Assembly: GCA_018398765.1 (NCBI GenBank)
Contig: JAHBMJ010001409.1
Coordinates: 1-30,989, forward strand
From: Chromera velia
Lineage: Eukaryota > Sar > Chromeraceae
DNA length: 30,989 bases
Direction of reading: 5' to 3'
Positions within the stretch are counted from its first letter, which is position 1. Each line of letters begins with the position of its first letter. The position numbers were made by a program, and so were the translations under genes. Below are positions 9,346-21,434 of this stretch, piece by piece. Under the pieces are notes generated by a model, which was not told where the DNA came from, ran no database searches, and saw only the letters and a list, made by a program, of their open reading frames with translations.

Positions 9346-9618
9346 AATTAAGGCCAAATTTAAATCCTCCGAGACTCACGTGTACTTCGAACCGAAGGAC
9401 CTGCGTGCCTCCCGCGTTGGTTCTCGGAAAAACCTTCCAACAACAGTTCAATGAAGGGACCAAATTTTCTCATGGTGACTTACACCGCTTCTCAGGTATA
9501 AGTGCAAGCTGCGGACAACCTCTCAGTATAAATAAGGCAGAATCTCCGAAGAAGCAGCGCAACCTTCCACCAGCGAGGTCAAGCCGAGTGATTGAGTCTG
9601 ACAATCAAGACAGACAAA

Positions 9619-12600
9619 ATGGCGCTTCGATATTTTGCACTCGCCCTGTCTGCCTTGCTCGTCCTTGAGGGCGCTGAGGTCAGCAATTTTTATCAAAACT
9701 CTGCAGCCAAAAATTGACTACTGTCGGAAATCCCCCAAGTGGAATTGCAGTGTTTCGAAGCAGGATTCCCTGCATGCAGACCACTATATATACTTCATGC
9801 ACCCATGCATGCACACTGCAGGCTGGGGCGATCAATGGGAGGCGCCAAATGGCGGCGGAAGCGCTTGGTAAGCCAAGAAAATTTGGGTGTAGTCTCTGTA
9901 GGGTGCTTCGTTGGGTTTCGCTTGTTGCATCTTTCCAGTCAGGATATCATCTCTCCTCTGTGCACGTGTGCTGTCTGTGCAGACGAGAGGTCATCGCAGT
10001 CTCCGAATTCGCGGGTCAGCAAAGGCAGGAGATGGGATTTTCAGACAGAAAATGAACATTTATTCCCTCTGTCCAACAGGAAGTCTCAGAAGTTCGCGCA
10101 TACGTTGGTCGCCAGTCATTCAGAGAGTCCTTCCGTGAGTTTTAATACGTGGTGCGAGTTCGTTTCGTCTGAGGTTAGCAAACAGTGAAAGGTCAGTCAT
10201 TGATAGTCTAAAGATTCCAGCAGGTCAGGGACCAGTTTGGCGGCTCACCTGTCCGTCTATCTCCCTGGTGATTTGCCTGCTAGCCAGGAACTTTGTGTGT
10301 GGTCCCTTTCTTGATGCAATTCAAGAGCACTTGAGCCTCTCCTCCTTGACGTCCATAAGTCTTTCGAGCCTTTCAGCCGGGTCTCTCTCTCCAACATTTT
10401 CAGGGTCAATGACTCTCTCTCGATGCCTTCCCGTCTTGCCTCCCTTGCAGACCCTTTTGCAGGAGGCAGATGAGGCGTGCGAGGATGAACTGCCCTCGGG
10501 TGAGTGAAAAGAAAGACGGGAAGAAATGGACTGCACAACACTATAGAGGAGGACAGAGAAGAAGGATCGAGGCGATGCGGAAGGAGAAGGAATGGGAAAA
10601 AAAGACAGACAAAAAATGCCTGTGGTCAGACACGAATCACGCAGTCCGATTTCCACAGTTCTCTGCTTTCTTTTCTTCTCCGTGTTGCCACTGACCCCTC
10701 GCGGCTTTTTTAACCTACAGCATTCGCTTCCTGTGTCCCTCTTGTGCGAGCAGGCACGTGTATGTCTGAGTGGTGTGGAACGACTTTCTGGCGCAGTCAG
10801 TGCCGCCGTACCTGTGGTGACTGTGGGCCTGTGGATGCCGTGTCTGGGTGCGTGGACCTGAAGGCGGGCTGTCTGGATTCCTGGTGCAGAGACGAGTACT
10901 GGAGGTCTCAGTGCCAGCTGACCTGCAAAGTGTGCGAACAGGAAAGCACCACCACAACTACTGAAACAACGACGCAGATACTGACAGGCACCTGCACAGG
11001 AGAGCCCTGTGCCGACCCCTCCCACTGCAGGTCTCAGTGGGGATATTGCGGTGCCTCTTCCGCCTACTGCAACGCCGACTCTGTCTGGTCCCCTCCCTGC
11101 TCAGGCACCTCTCCCTCCACTACGACAACTACGACCACCACCACGAGCACAACTACAAGCGGAGGAGGCGCCCCCCCCCCCAACTGTTCAGGCCTCCCCT
11201 GTTCAGACCCCTCTCACTGCAGATCTCAGTGGGGCTACTGCGGCTCCTCCTCCACCTACTGCAACGTCGACTCGACTTGGTCTCCCTCCTGCCTCTCACC
11301 CACAACCACCACAACAACTACAACCAGCACGACTTCCACCACGACCACCACCACCACTACCACTACCACAGCTGTGACGACCACCCCCACGACTACCAGC
11401 ACAACTACTACTACCACAACCACCTCAACCACTACCAGTGCACCTACGACCGCCACCACCACCACCACCACCACAGCTCCCACCACCACCACAAGCACAA
11501 GCGCAGTAATCGGTTCCTGCACAGGAGAGCCCTGTACCGATCCGTCCCACTGCAGGTCTCAGTGGGGATATTGCGGTGCCTCTTCCGCCTACTGCAATGC
11601 CGACTCTGTTTGGTCCCCTCCCTGCTCAGGCACCTCTCCCTCCACTACGACAACTACGACCAGTACATCCACAACCGGAGGCGAGACCCCTACCTCCACT
11701 CCCACACCCACCTCCTCTCCTCCAACGTCCACAACAACTACAGGTCCAACCACGACCACCACCAGCACTTCCACTTCATCAGATGGAGGCCCCACCTCTG
11801 TGGGTACGCAAGTCCTCCAGGCCCTCGGAGCAGTGACGGACGCAGAGGCCTCAACGGACGTGATGACGTCGCAGCAACCCGATCTCAGCTGGACTCCCTC
11901 ATCGATTTACACGTCAGTCGTGGACTTTCTCTATGTGTATATCTGTCTGTCTGGTTGTCGATCTGTTGGTTTCACGGATTGGTTTTCCTTGTCAGCTAGA
12001 AGACGAACGAATGAGCAGAGTTCGTGTCGGTGAGTGCGGAAGTCAGACAACAATTGGGGCAGTGAAAAAGAGAGAGACAAGGCCACTTTCTCATTGAGTG
12101 AGAGGGCGAACAAAAACTTAGACGGCATCGCTTATTCATGAATGCTCCTTTTGGTCTGGAAAAATGTGTACAAAACGGCAGTGTCTTCCCAAAAGAGATT
12201 TCTGCCACTCTCTCGTCCGTCACCAGTCGAGCGAAGAGGCTCGCTGCCTAGCTGCATGTGTTTGTGATGCTCTGAAAAGTCCAAGTCCCGAAAGGAAATA
12301 TTGATATGTGCTCTCTCGCCGTCTCTGCATGTGCAGGTGGTCCGACATGGTGGCTGGTGTCCGGAAGATGCACTTGACTGGCGTGGGGACGAGCAGGCTC
12401 TGGCTGGGTGACGAGGGCGACACCACTCTGTACGGGCTCGTCAGCGTGGCGGCTTTCATCGCTCAGAGCATGAAGGAGACTATCAAGTGAGTTCACTGCT
12501 GGACAGATTTTTTTTTTAATCAAAAAAGAGTATCAAGTGAGTTCACTGCTGGACAGAATTTCCTTATCTTTTTTTTTTTTTGCAGACTATCAAGTGAGTT

Positions 12601-14578
12601 GACTGCTGGACAGAATTTTTATCATCACCGTCAGCTCTTCTGGTGTTGAGAAAGCTATGTGGGTTGTCGTTCGGCATCTCACAGATTGTGGAAGATATGA
12701 TGAAACTTGTAAGAGAGGAATGATACGCAGTTGGTCAGTTCATGTCCCTTTTCCTTTCAGAGAATAGGTGGGGCTCGTACGTACTGGCAGGGATACTCTT
12801 GTGTCACATTTGGCTGGCGCGAAGAACAAAAAAAAATACGTGACTGTGCTTGCAGGTACGACGTGTGCGACGAGAACAACTGGGACTCGACGAGTGGGTA
12901 CGCTGCGTCGAATTCTTGTGGACAACTTGGGCAAAGCTATCAGGACTACCAGTGCCCTCCAGGGGAGGAACACATGGCGTGCCCTGTAAGTCGATTTGTC
13001 GACTTGTGCATGTAGGTAGATGTATTTTGGTTTATGTTTTCGTTTATTTACCTCTCTTCTTCCTTTCTCACATAATTTCTTCGTGCGTTTCTTTGCTCAT
13101 TCGCTTGTTTTCCCGTCCATTCCTTTTTCCTCCTGTCCTTTCTACCTTCTTTCGTTTGTGCGAGCACCTGTTTTCTTATGTGCCTCATTCCCCTTTCTCG
13201 CACTGTTGCTGATACACGGCTGCTTTCACAGGAATTTGTATCAGCAAGAATTCGCTTTTCTGCTTTTCTCGCCTGTGTGTGGAGACACGCCTGTTTGTTT
13301 ATTTGTCGATCCACGTGGGAATTTTGAAGGTGCACTCCTTTGTTTTCTTTCTGTCTTGTGCGTGTCCGTGTAGGTCGATCCGAACATGAAAATCAGGGCA
13401 ACAACAAATGCAAAATGGTACGGGGCGCCTGCTGCGATGTTCTGTGCCCCGAGGAGTCTCCTGCCAGAGTCTCCAAAGTGGGCCCTCGGAGGCGCGTGGT
13501 GCGATCCCAACCAGGAGTACGACACCGACATGACGGTAGACGAGTACGTCCAGTACATGCAGGCAGGCACAGGGTGCAGGGACTATGAGGGACAGAAGGA
13601 TGGAAAGTGGACGTTCTGCCCGGGGGGGTGTCCTAACCAGGCGGCCCCTGCGTTTGGCCGAGCTGCGAGAACAGATGTGGAGGGCTGCTGTTGGTGGGGC
13701 AGGGGGGTGATCCAGACTACGGGGGTGTGCAATTTTGGAAAATTAAATTGGTTCGCTGGAAAGGCAGCTGCAGATCGCGAGGGGACCGCGCTCTTCCCTG
13801 AAATCGATTTTTGCAAGTCAGTGAGTGACTAGCCCATAGTTTAATCATTCGTTTGGTCTTTGGAATTGTATGACTTTTTTTGTTCTCCCCAGTCGCGCTT
13901 CATTTCATCTCAAAATCCTTTTCCCCCTCTCCATTGGCTGTGTGGCTGACTTGGAAGGCCTTGTAACAGGAGATGCCAGAGCACCTGCAGCTGCTCACAT
14001 TGTAAGTGCATTCGTGTATCTTCCTTTGTCCCCGTCTGTGTGTGCGTCAAAATTTCTGCAGAACTCCGGATGCGGTCTGCACAAGTCCCGAGTACCCAGA
14101 CTTGAAGTGGGTGGCTGGTCTTTTCTACTGGGTCAACTCTGTGCAGGTGAGTGAGTGCGTGTATGCGCATGTCTGTGTGGGTGGCCGCATCCTGATTTAA
14201 GGGGGAAGAGGGAAAGACGGGAACCGTCAACATGCGTGTTGAATTCTGATTGTGTCCACACCTGTATGCTAGTGGAACGACACGTGGGTTCCGTTTTCGA
14301 GTGCAGCTCATTGCATGAGTCCATTCATCCCCCTCTCTGTGTATGTCTGCATGCAGAGCTACAACGAGGGAGGCTGGAGTTACATGGATGAACTGAAGAG
14401 CTTTGTCGACGCCGGGCTGCCCTCTCCAGGGTCAGACAGCGGGTTCATCAAGGCCGTCAGCGGGATCGTGAACAGGGGATGCCACAACCCCCCCTGTGCG
14501 GCTGGACCTGTAGACGGAGGGTCTGAGAGAGCGCAGAACTTTGAGAAGGTCCTCAGGCTCCTGGGGGTCGTTTCATGA
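9619..14578 (+). CDS. Secreted modular chitinase: signal peptide, two ShKT domains, three hevein-like domains, GH19-type catalytic domain
   Basis: Nine exons (9619-9678, 10080-10134, 10404-10499, 10754-11912, 12337-12486, 12856-12985, 13374-13816, 14062-14146, 14357-14578) join in frame to about 799 residues. The N-terminus [16 protein letters not shown] is a signal peptide. Two six-Cys ShKT domains follow (about 64-94 and 103-131); the first cysteine of ShKT-1 comes from exon 3, which supports that splice. Three hevein-like chitin-binding domains (about 151-186, 215-250, 326-361; CRSQWGYCG) are joined by Thr-rich, probably O-glycosylated linkers. The GH19-type domain (about 457-799) has FIAQSMKET, whose Glu504 aligns with the catalytic acid of FAQTSHET in plant chitinases, and [13 protein letters not shown]. 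It should hydrolyse beta-1,4-GlcNAc polymers outside the cell or in a vacuole. The second catalytic acid is not assigned. Exon 2 is uncertain: exon 1 also joins in frame directly to an acceptor at 10451. Confidence 0.88.
10993..11662 (+). repeat. Hevein-like domain duplication inside the chitinase gene
   Basis: A 145-bp segment at 10993-11137 recurs at 11518-11662 with about five differences by eye, four of them synonymous. The middle hevein-like copy (about 11188-11292) is clearly more diverged. This points to recent duplication or gene conversion between the outer two copies, with coding constraint maintained. Confidence 0.8.
11913..12336 (+). other. Chitinase intron 4
   Basis: Donor GTCAGT at 11913 and acceptor TGTGCAG ending at 12336 join Y-T|W-S-D in frame, linking the Thr/Ser-rich linker to the GH19 domain. 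The intron contains no recognisable element. Confidence 0.75.
12478..12610 (+). repeat. Three tandem copies of an exon-intron junction in chitinase intron 5
   Basis: The word TATCAAGTGAGTT followed by a shared C(A/T)CTGCTGGACAGA-like sequence occurs at 12481, 12531 and 12588, with spacers of about 50 and 57 bp carrying T runs. Each copy includes the splice donor GTGAGT used at the end of exon 5. The third copy is preceded by a T tract and GCAG, so an 8-nt microexon (12586-12593) is possible in principle. Confidence 0.85.
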
Positions 14579-15600
14579 GAGGACCGGAAAGGGAAGGGAA
14601 GAGGAAGACAGCATTCCCTCAGATGTTTTGAGAGGGGAATAATTCGTTTAATTCTGAATTCAAACAAAACGAATACCGCATGCTTTTGCTGTTCATCCTG
14701 CGTTCATCTGAAAAAGGCAGAAAGCTCCCTCTCGCTTGCTGAGGAGACAAAGGAATTAAGAAAGGGATATACCAGAAACTCGCGTCCGACTGGCCGCGCG
14801 GGGACGTTACGGAAGAGAAACCGTTTCTTGATCCATTGATGCATGCGAGTGCATGACAATTCGTTCGGTTGCATGATAGAAAGAAAGTTTCGTGTGTGCA
14901 TGTGTGGCTGCCAGCTGCAAGGAACTGAAAAGAACAGACAGACTTCACAAAAGCTGGGAAAGGAGACGAGAACTTTTCAGGCAAAAGAAAAGAGAGAGAG
15001 AACACGCCAGAATAAGAGAGAAACACGAAAAAACTATCCGGGGAAAGGAAGCAAGTGCACGAGCAACCTTTGTTCATGCACGGCGAAAACGAAACACAAT
15101 TGCTCTCGTTGAGAATCCTCACCACACAGAGCCGCGTGAGGTGGTGTCGGGCTGAGTGCCGGACAAAAATTAAGTGTGTGTCCAATTTGTTTGTGTTGCT
15201 TTTTTTTTGTGAAACTACCCGTTGAGGGTGTAAGGCCATGCCCAAATGGGCGGGCAAAACTATGTATGCAAAAGTCAGTCTCCGTGCTTCGATCTTCAAT
15301 TGACCGAGGGGGGTCTTTATGGATCGACTGATGGTCCCTGCCCTGGTCCATGCAGTCCAGTCATGCTTTCTTTCGATCCTTTCTTCCGTCCTGTGTTTGT
15401 TGCTTTTTTTTTTCTCGCTTGCTTTCTTTTTGTGTTCTGTCTGATTTCTTTTGAAAAATGCAATACAATAAAAGCGCTTCGCTTTACCCCGATTTTTGTT
15501 GTCCTTTTTCTCTCCCTTTTGTGCTCATTGAATCGGAATCAACACTCAATGACAGTGAAAGGCAAACAGGCAGGGAATCAACGTGTGGGCGCAGAGAGTT
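14579..15600 (+). other. 3' flank of the chitinase gene
   Basis: No further gene is recognised. A canonical AATAAA lies at 15467-15472, about 890 bp after the stop; whether it is the real polyadenylation signal cannot be told. Overlapping frames on both strands show no domain. Confidence 0.35.
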
Positions 15601-15756
15601 AGGGTCGAGGGGAAAAGAATAATGTGACGTTGAGCTGAGAAGACTCACCGAAAACTAGAACGAGGGCAGGAAGTCGCCTTAACGGTATCGGCGGGTAAGG
15701 GGCATTCTTCCCTTTTCAGACAAAACTGCAAAGGGAGATCGGAAAGCAGATCTCTT

Positions 15757-15893
15757 CCCGTCTCTCTCTCTCTCTCTTTCTCTCTCTTTCTTTGTGCGTG
15801 CGCGCGTGTGTGTGTGTGTATGTATGTGTGCGTGTGTGTCTGTCTGTCTGTCTGTCTGTCTATATAGTCTGTCTGTGTGTGTGTGTGTTTGTT
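15757..15893 (+). repeat. Compound CT / GT / GTCT microsatellite
   Basis: A (CT)n run at about 15760-15790 is followed by GC/GT-type repeats to 15840, a GTCT run to about 15862 and a final (GT)n run to about 15889. Frames reading through it are low complexity. Confidence 0.88.
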
Positions 15894-15900
15894 GGGGGAT

Positions 15901-16989
15901 TGGATTGCATGAACGTCTGATCGTCATTTTGTTTGGACGTTAATGAACGACAGGAGCGCTGTAAGGAAAAAAGGAATCGAGGGCGTGGGGTCCATCTGAT
16001 TTTCTTGCTCCTCCTTTTTTCCTTGAAGTTTCAACGAACGGTGGGATCATGCAAGTTTGGTATCTCAAAGATGCCATCATGCAGCAATTCATGGACTCAT
16101 CGGCCGCATCAACTTGAGAGCTTCCCGTTTTTCTTTTGGGAGGGAGAGCCAGTCAAGATTTGCAGCTGTGTGTGAGCGTCCATGGATCCTTTTCCGTCAA
16201 CTGTCCTGTCTTTTTCTTTGAAGCAAGGCAGGACAGACGGGGGCAAGAATCAAAAGAAAAATAACGAAAAAAAAAAATGCTGACAAAGCCCACAGCCGAG
16301 CCGTTTCTCAATGTTCGAGCACTCTTGGTCATACGAGCTTCAGCTGACTCGAACGAAAGATCGGATGAGGCAAATAAGACTGCATCAAACTGGCAAGCAA
16401 GAGCGGTCTCGTGCGGTAGGAGCACGCGGGCCGCATTCTTGACTTGCCATGCAGCCTGGACCAGTGAATGCACCCACACAGTCTTTTGAATCTTTTCGGA
16501 AGGCGTGTCCACCCATTTTTGTCTCGCATGCACACTTCAGTGCCCTCAGAAATGGTCCAATGTGAAAGGAGCTGAATGGATGAGTGCCGGAAAACAAAAG
16601 CGGAAGCATGCGCAATCGTGGAGGCAAGAGAAACGGGCATTAGCTGTTTGGCCGTACATGGGATTAGTTTGATCGATCGGACAGTGCAGGCGTATTTCAT
16701 CGCGCATTGATCCTTCGATTGAACCCGCATGGTTGGCCTCCATCGTGGTTTGTATACAGGCGGTCATTTCATTGGCACTGGCAGAGCAAGAAGTAGCAGG
16801 AAGTCTTTTGAAAAAATCAGCGTCATGTTACGTTGTATGTCCGAAAGCTGGCAGCATGCACGCTGTCTGAAGAAAGATGGCGAGGCTCTAGGCGAAGCCT
16901 TTTGCAAGTTCCAGTCTGACTTTATTCGTAGAAGTTCGGAAGCCAAGTTCAGATGTATTAGTGATACTAAGTCTAGCACTAAGTGAGAA
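15901..16989. other. Region with overlapping uncharacterised frames, no gene called
   Basis: Between about 16153 and 16770 all three minus-strand frames and one plus frame (16277-16489) are open for 60-130 residues. The sequence is complex and not repeat-derived, so it may be a decayed coding segment. I recognise no conserved motif and cannot choose a strand. Splice signals that would connect it to a larger gene were not evident. Confidence 0.25.
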
Positions 16990-17540
16990 TTAACAGCTGC
17001 ATAGCTAAGTTGATATGTGTTAATGAAACTAATTAAGACTTAACAACTACATAAATTGTACAAACAATCTATAGCAAACAATATTTTTTAAAAAATGTAT
17101 TGCATATCGATCAGATAAAAAAGAAAATATAACAGTTAGTAGTATGCATATTGGTGCTAATGCTTACTAGTGCTACTATATATAGCTAAAGAGGGTAAAA
17201 GAGGGGTCTATATGCATGCATGTACTTGTAGGCACAAAAAGGAATCGATTTAAAATCAAGTCTATGAAATAGCATGAGATATTCAGCAACATCTAGCGAC
17301 GTCCATCAGTTTATATCAATTTGTGATTAGGTTGTAAAATATTCAATGATTGTGAATATAGGGTATGCAAGTGAAACTAAATGTATATGGTTTTAGACCA
17401 GTAGAGTAGCAACATACAATTATAAGCCCAAAAACATATACCCATACAAAAAAACCAAGCGTGAAAAGAGAAGAAATATCGCTCGTGTACCCCCCCCCCC
17501 CATGGATAATCCGGGATAATCACCCTTGGGTTTTCCTTTC
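16990..17540. other. AT-rich intergenic stretch
   Basis: This is AT-rich low-information sequence with no reading frame of note. It contains TGCATGCA at 17213-17220 and a run of twelve C at 17490-17501 just before the GC-rich patch. Confidence 0.5.
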
Positions 17541-17559
17541 GGTTTAGGCTACAGATATA

Positions 17560-17835
17560 CCGCGTTGCTCGGCGGCCATGGCTGTGCGGTGGCTAGCGGC
17601 GGCCACGGCTGCGGTTGCGCGCCGCCAAACCCCGCCCCGCGCCGCCGCGGGCCGATCCCAGCTGGAAGCGGCTCGCAAGCGAGGCTGCATGCATGCATGC
17701 ATGAGCGAGCTGGACATGCATGCAGGGTAAGAATATATGCATGGCTGATCATATGCTGCATGATCATGATCTGATCATGGCATGGCTGATCATGGCTGTC
17801 ACATCTGCATGCATGGACATCGATCGATCGCTGGA
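17560..17835 (+). promoter_or_regulatory. GC-rich patch and palindrome cluster upstream of the ISP-like gene
   Basis: A strongly GC-rich block (about 17565-17680, GGCGGCCATGG and CGCCGCCGCGG words) is followed by TGCATGCATGCATGCATG at 17686-17703, TGCATGCA at 17717 and 17806, four TGATCA palindromes at about 17745-17795 and ATCGATCGATCG near 17820. It ends about 220 bp before the start codon at 18059. The dense palindromes fit a cluster of binding sites for dimeric factors. That role is inference. Confidence 0.4.
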
Positions 17836-18058
17836 CATTCTCCGGCTCTTAACTTCATCTCATGTCAATTCATGTCAGCCCTTTTCATTCCAGCTGCCAT
17901 TTTCAGACAGAAAGCATTTCCTTCCTGAAGAAAGAAGTCTTGATCGATCTGGATATTTCTTTAGACCGCGTGTGAGACTCTGTGAGCCTTATCTCCTTCA
18001 TTGCTTTCCAAAGCAGACCGATCGAAGTCCCTTGATTGATTGACTCGGACTCACCACC

Positions 18059-19544
18059 ATGTCAGGCTTCTTCTGCGCTTGCTGTGAGGGAAGGGGAAGC
18101 CGCGACCAGAACCAGATCGTGATGCCGAGGGCAGAGATAGACGAGAAGACGCAGAACGTTGGTCGATCAGTCTGACAGCCATATCGGTCGTTCGAACCCA
18201 TGGGAGGGAGCTTGCTGTGCGCGATTTGTGCCTTTGCCTTCTGATCAGATCATGGTGTTCTGTCTTTCTTCTCCTTTGTTTTCTTGTGAGTGCAGGTGAA
18301 TTGTCTCACATCGCCCGACGCTCTCCATGAAAGCCAAAACTACGCTCCGGTACGTCACTAGATGGATACGCTAGATGCACACTGGATGATCACCAAAGCC
18401 GCAACTCGTACTGCCCCCCCATTCCAGTCAAACAGGGGGGAGATGATGTCACATGGGTCTTGGGTTTGGGAGGAAGAGATGGTGTTCACGCTGCCTCATA
18501 CTGTGCACCTGACAGTTGACTGGTAGTGTCTGTAGGGACTCCCCTTGACTTTCTTGGACCTCGCGGTCTTGACCGAATTTGAAATTGCATGCCTGTGCGG
18601 CGCCTTCCTGCCTGTCTACCTGCCTGCAGGTGACGAGTGAGCCTGTGGAACTGGAGCGCGACGCCATGCCTTCTCCCACGAAGGCCATGACTGCAGAGGC
18701 GAAGGAGATGGAAAAGGAGAGACTGCAGCAGATGGTCAAGGACTTTGCTAAGGTGAGAGAGAGTCTTTATCAAGCACCCCTCTCTTTTGAGATTACTTGT
18801 GACAAGAACATGAAAGAAGCAAAGGCAAACCGCTTGACTCAACGAGGCCGCTCTCTTGCGAGACCTCCAAATCCTACCTTTTCGCCGTCTCTCTTGCGCA
18901 AGTACACACTGAGGCGGCGACAACCCAGTTGTTTTCCGTACAGCAGATTTGCATTCTTTTCGAATCTATGTGAAAGTAAATGCAAGCTACAAAAGGTCTC
19001 CACCTGCACGCAAATTGTAGGCGAACAAGGATCGTGTATGTGCTGCAGTCAAATGTTCTGAAAGACCTTACCGGGGGCATTCTTGTCCTTTTCATTTCTC
19101 TCTTTTTCTTCTTGCTCCTCACCCATTTCTTGCAAGTCCAATCGCCTACGCTTTTTCCGATTTTTGGTTTTCGTCACACGTGCGTCCCCTGAGCTTCCTC
19201 TATGGCGATGGTGCGTACGTGGGTGTCCGTGTTTGTGTCTGTATGTCTGTATTTCTGCGTGTGTATCTTCCGATCCACGTGTTCGTGTTCCTGCAGACTG
19301 CGGTGAGGGGGCAGCCGTGTGAGTGGCTGAACTGCGAGTCCGGAGAGAGACGGCAGGCCATCTACTCGATCGACAAGACGCTGAAGGTCTGTCTGCCTGC
19401 ACATGCATCCATCGATGCATGTTTGTTTGTTTGTTTGTTTGTTTGTTTGTGTGGGTGGAGGTTGGAGCAAGGAGAGGGGCAGATCGAGACGGGGGACACA
19501 CAAGAGTTGGGAAGTAATTACACACACGCATGCACACACACCCG

Positions 19545-19582
<38 letters not shown>

Positions 19583-20474
19583 AGAGAGGGGGGGGGGCAG
19601 GGGGTGAGAGGGAGAGGGACAGGGAAAGAGAGCGAGAGAGAGAGAGAGCTTTCGCAGACCAAGCAGCCTTCCTTTTTCCTCTCTCAGTCTTTGTCGATGA
19701 TTCTCTTTTCTTCCTTTCGTACGACAACACGTCCTTCCTTGTCTGTCACACTTCTCTCACTGTGTCTTTGCGGCTCTTATGGATTCCTTCCTTTTTGCCT
19801 GCCGGTCTGACTGTCTGTCTGTCTGTCTGAATGATTGCATGCAGCTGTTCAGCATGACCCCCGTGATCGACTCGGAGCCCTCTCGATCCCTCAGGAGAAG
19901 CCTCGAGATGAGCCAGGTGGGTGGACGTGCGTGTGGGGGGAGGAGGGGAATTCTGGTGGTCACCAAATTAATGAAGAAGGTTTTTAGAGCTTCTTAAAGA
20001 GGAATTCTTGCTTGGTTTTGGGACAGATTCTCAGGCCTGTAGAGCAGAGTCGATCCGCCTCATGAGAGGGATTGCCTTCCCTCCCTGCAAGAATTCCCTC
20101 CCTGCAAGAATTCCCTCCCTGCAAGAAAGGCGAGACGGAACGTGGGAGATAGGAAAAGGACAGCTTTGCAACATGAAGGATGGAAACCAAGCACTGCAAT
20201 GGAGAAAGGAAAGATAGTGCGTGGACAACAGATTATTTTGGTACTCATTCAAGAGATGGTCTCCACATGCTTATTGTTTTATGCGCCGATTCGGGGCTTG
20301 GAGCTGAGACGACGGGCACGTGCCCTTCTCGACCCTTTATCCGTCTCCTTCTCTCTTCCCCCTTCTGTCTCCATATCTGGTTCTCCAAGGATCGTATTTT
20401 TCGGGTTTCTAGCACTCCGCGTTCCCCTACTGTGGATGGTGGGCAGAGTTGATACTCAAAACCCTGATGCGGCT

Positions 20475-20518
<44 letters not shown>

Positions 20519-21403
20519 TGAGCGTGTTGTGTCTGCAGATCAGCTCCGTTCAGAGAGAGACGACAGGACTGTCTCGAGAGGTCAGCAGAGCAGAAATGGA
20601 TTGAAAAGTTGTTTACAAAGTCCCTGCCATCCCAGACACCCTGCATGGCGTCACACTGGCTTACCTTCCTTCATGTGCAGAAGTCTTGAAACTTGAAGGT
20701 CCAAATCGATTGAATGTCTTTTGCCATGGTAAAAGATAGATGTTGCACCGAAGAATCTAAAGTGTTTCGCCTGCTTTCGTATGACGGCACGCATGTGTGT
20801 TAGTGAGTTTGTGAAGTTTGTAGAAATGCACGTCTGTCTGTCTCGAATGCATTTGTTCCTTCCTGCAGGTGATTGACTCCCTCGGACCAGACGAAGGCGA
20901 GAGGCTGATCGTCCTGAAGGTAGGCAGGCAGGCAGATGTATCCATGCCTTGTTTTTCCTTCTCTCTGCCTCAATTGCTTTCCCCCCCCTTTTGTCGCAAC
21001 GGGTCGACGGAATCTCACCCCGAAATGAATCGAATTGCCAACTCAGCCAGACGAGTCGCTTGTTGTTTCTGTTTAGCAGGAAGAGATGGGAAGAGAGTCA
21101 CAGCCAGGAAATCTGAAGAGGAAAGAATGTACTCGTGTGCAATTTGCTTCGACCGTTTTTTCTTGTGGAAATTGTACGTGCCTGCCCTAGTGAGTCAGCC
21201 TGCTTCCGAAGAAGTTTGACCGTTTTTTCACTTTTCCATGCACACACACGTGAACGAAGGTGGTTGCATGGGTACATGAATTAATAGATGTAGATAATGA
21301 CCGAAGAGGAGGAAAGACCAAGGATTCAAGGCTGCAAAGTGGTTGATCATCACTTTCTATCTATCTCACTTGTGATTAATTGTCCTTTGTGGATGAGTGA
21401 GTG

Positions 21404-21434
<31 letters not shown>

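Noticed and set aside
10321-11025. 234-residue minus-strand frame overlapping the chitinase N-terminus
   Set aside because: It overlaps ShKT exons supported by conserved cysteine spacing and splice signals, and shows no domain of its own.
11037-11999. His/Arg-rich plus frame, Pro-rich plus frame and poly-Val minus frame over the chitinase linkers
   Set aside because: They are shadows of the Thr-rich linker codons (ACN repeats) of the chitinase exon.
19518-19730. Ser/Leu/Cys-Val repeat minus frame
   Set aside because: It derives from the CA and GA microsatellites in ISP-like intron 4.
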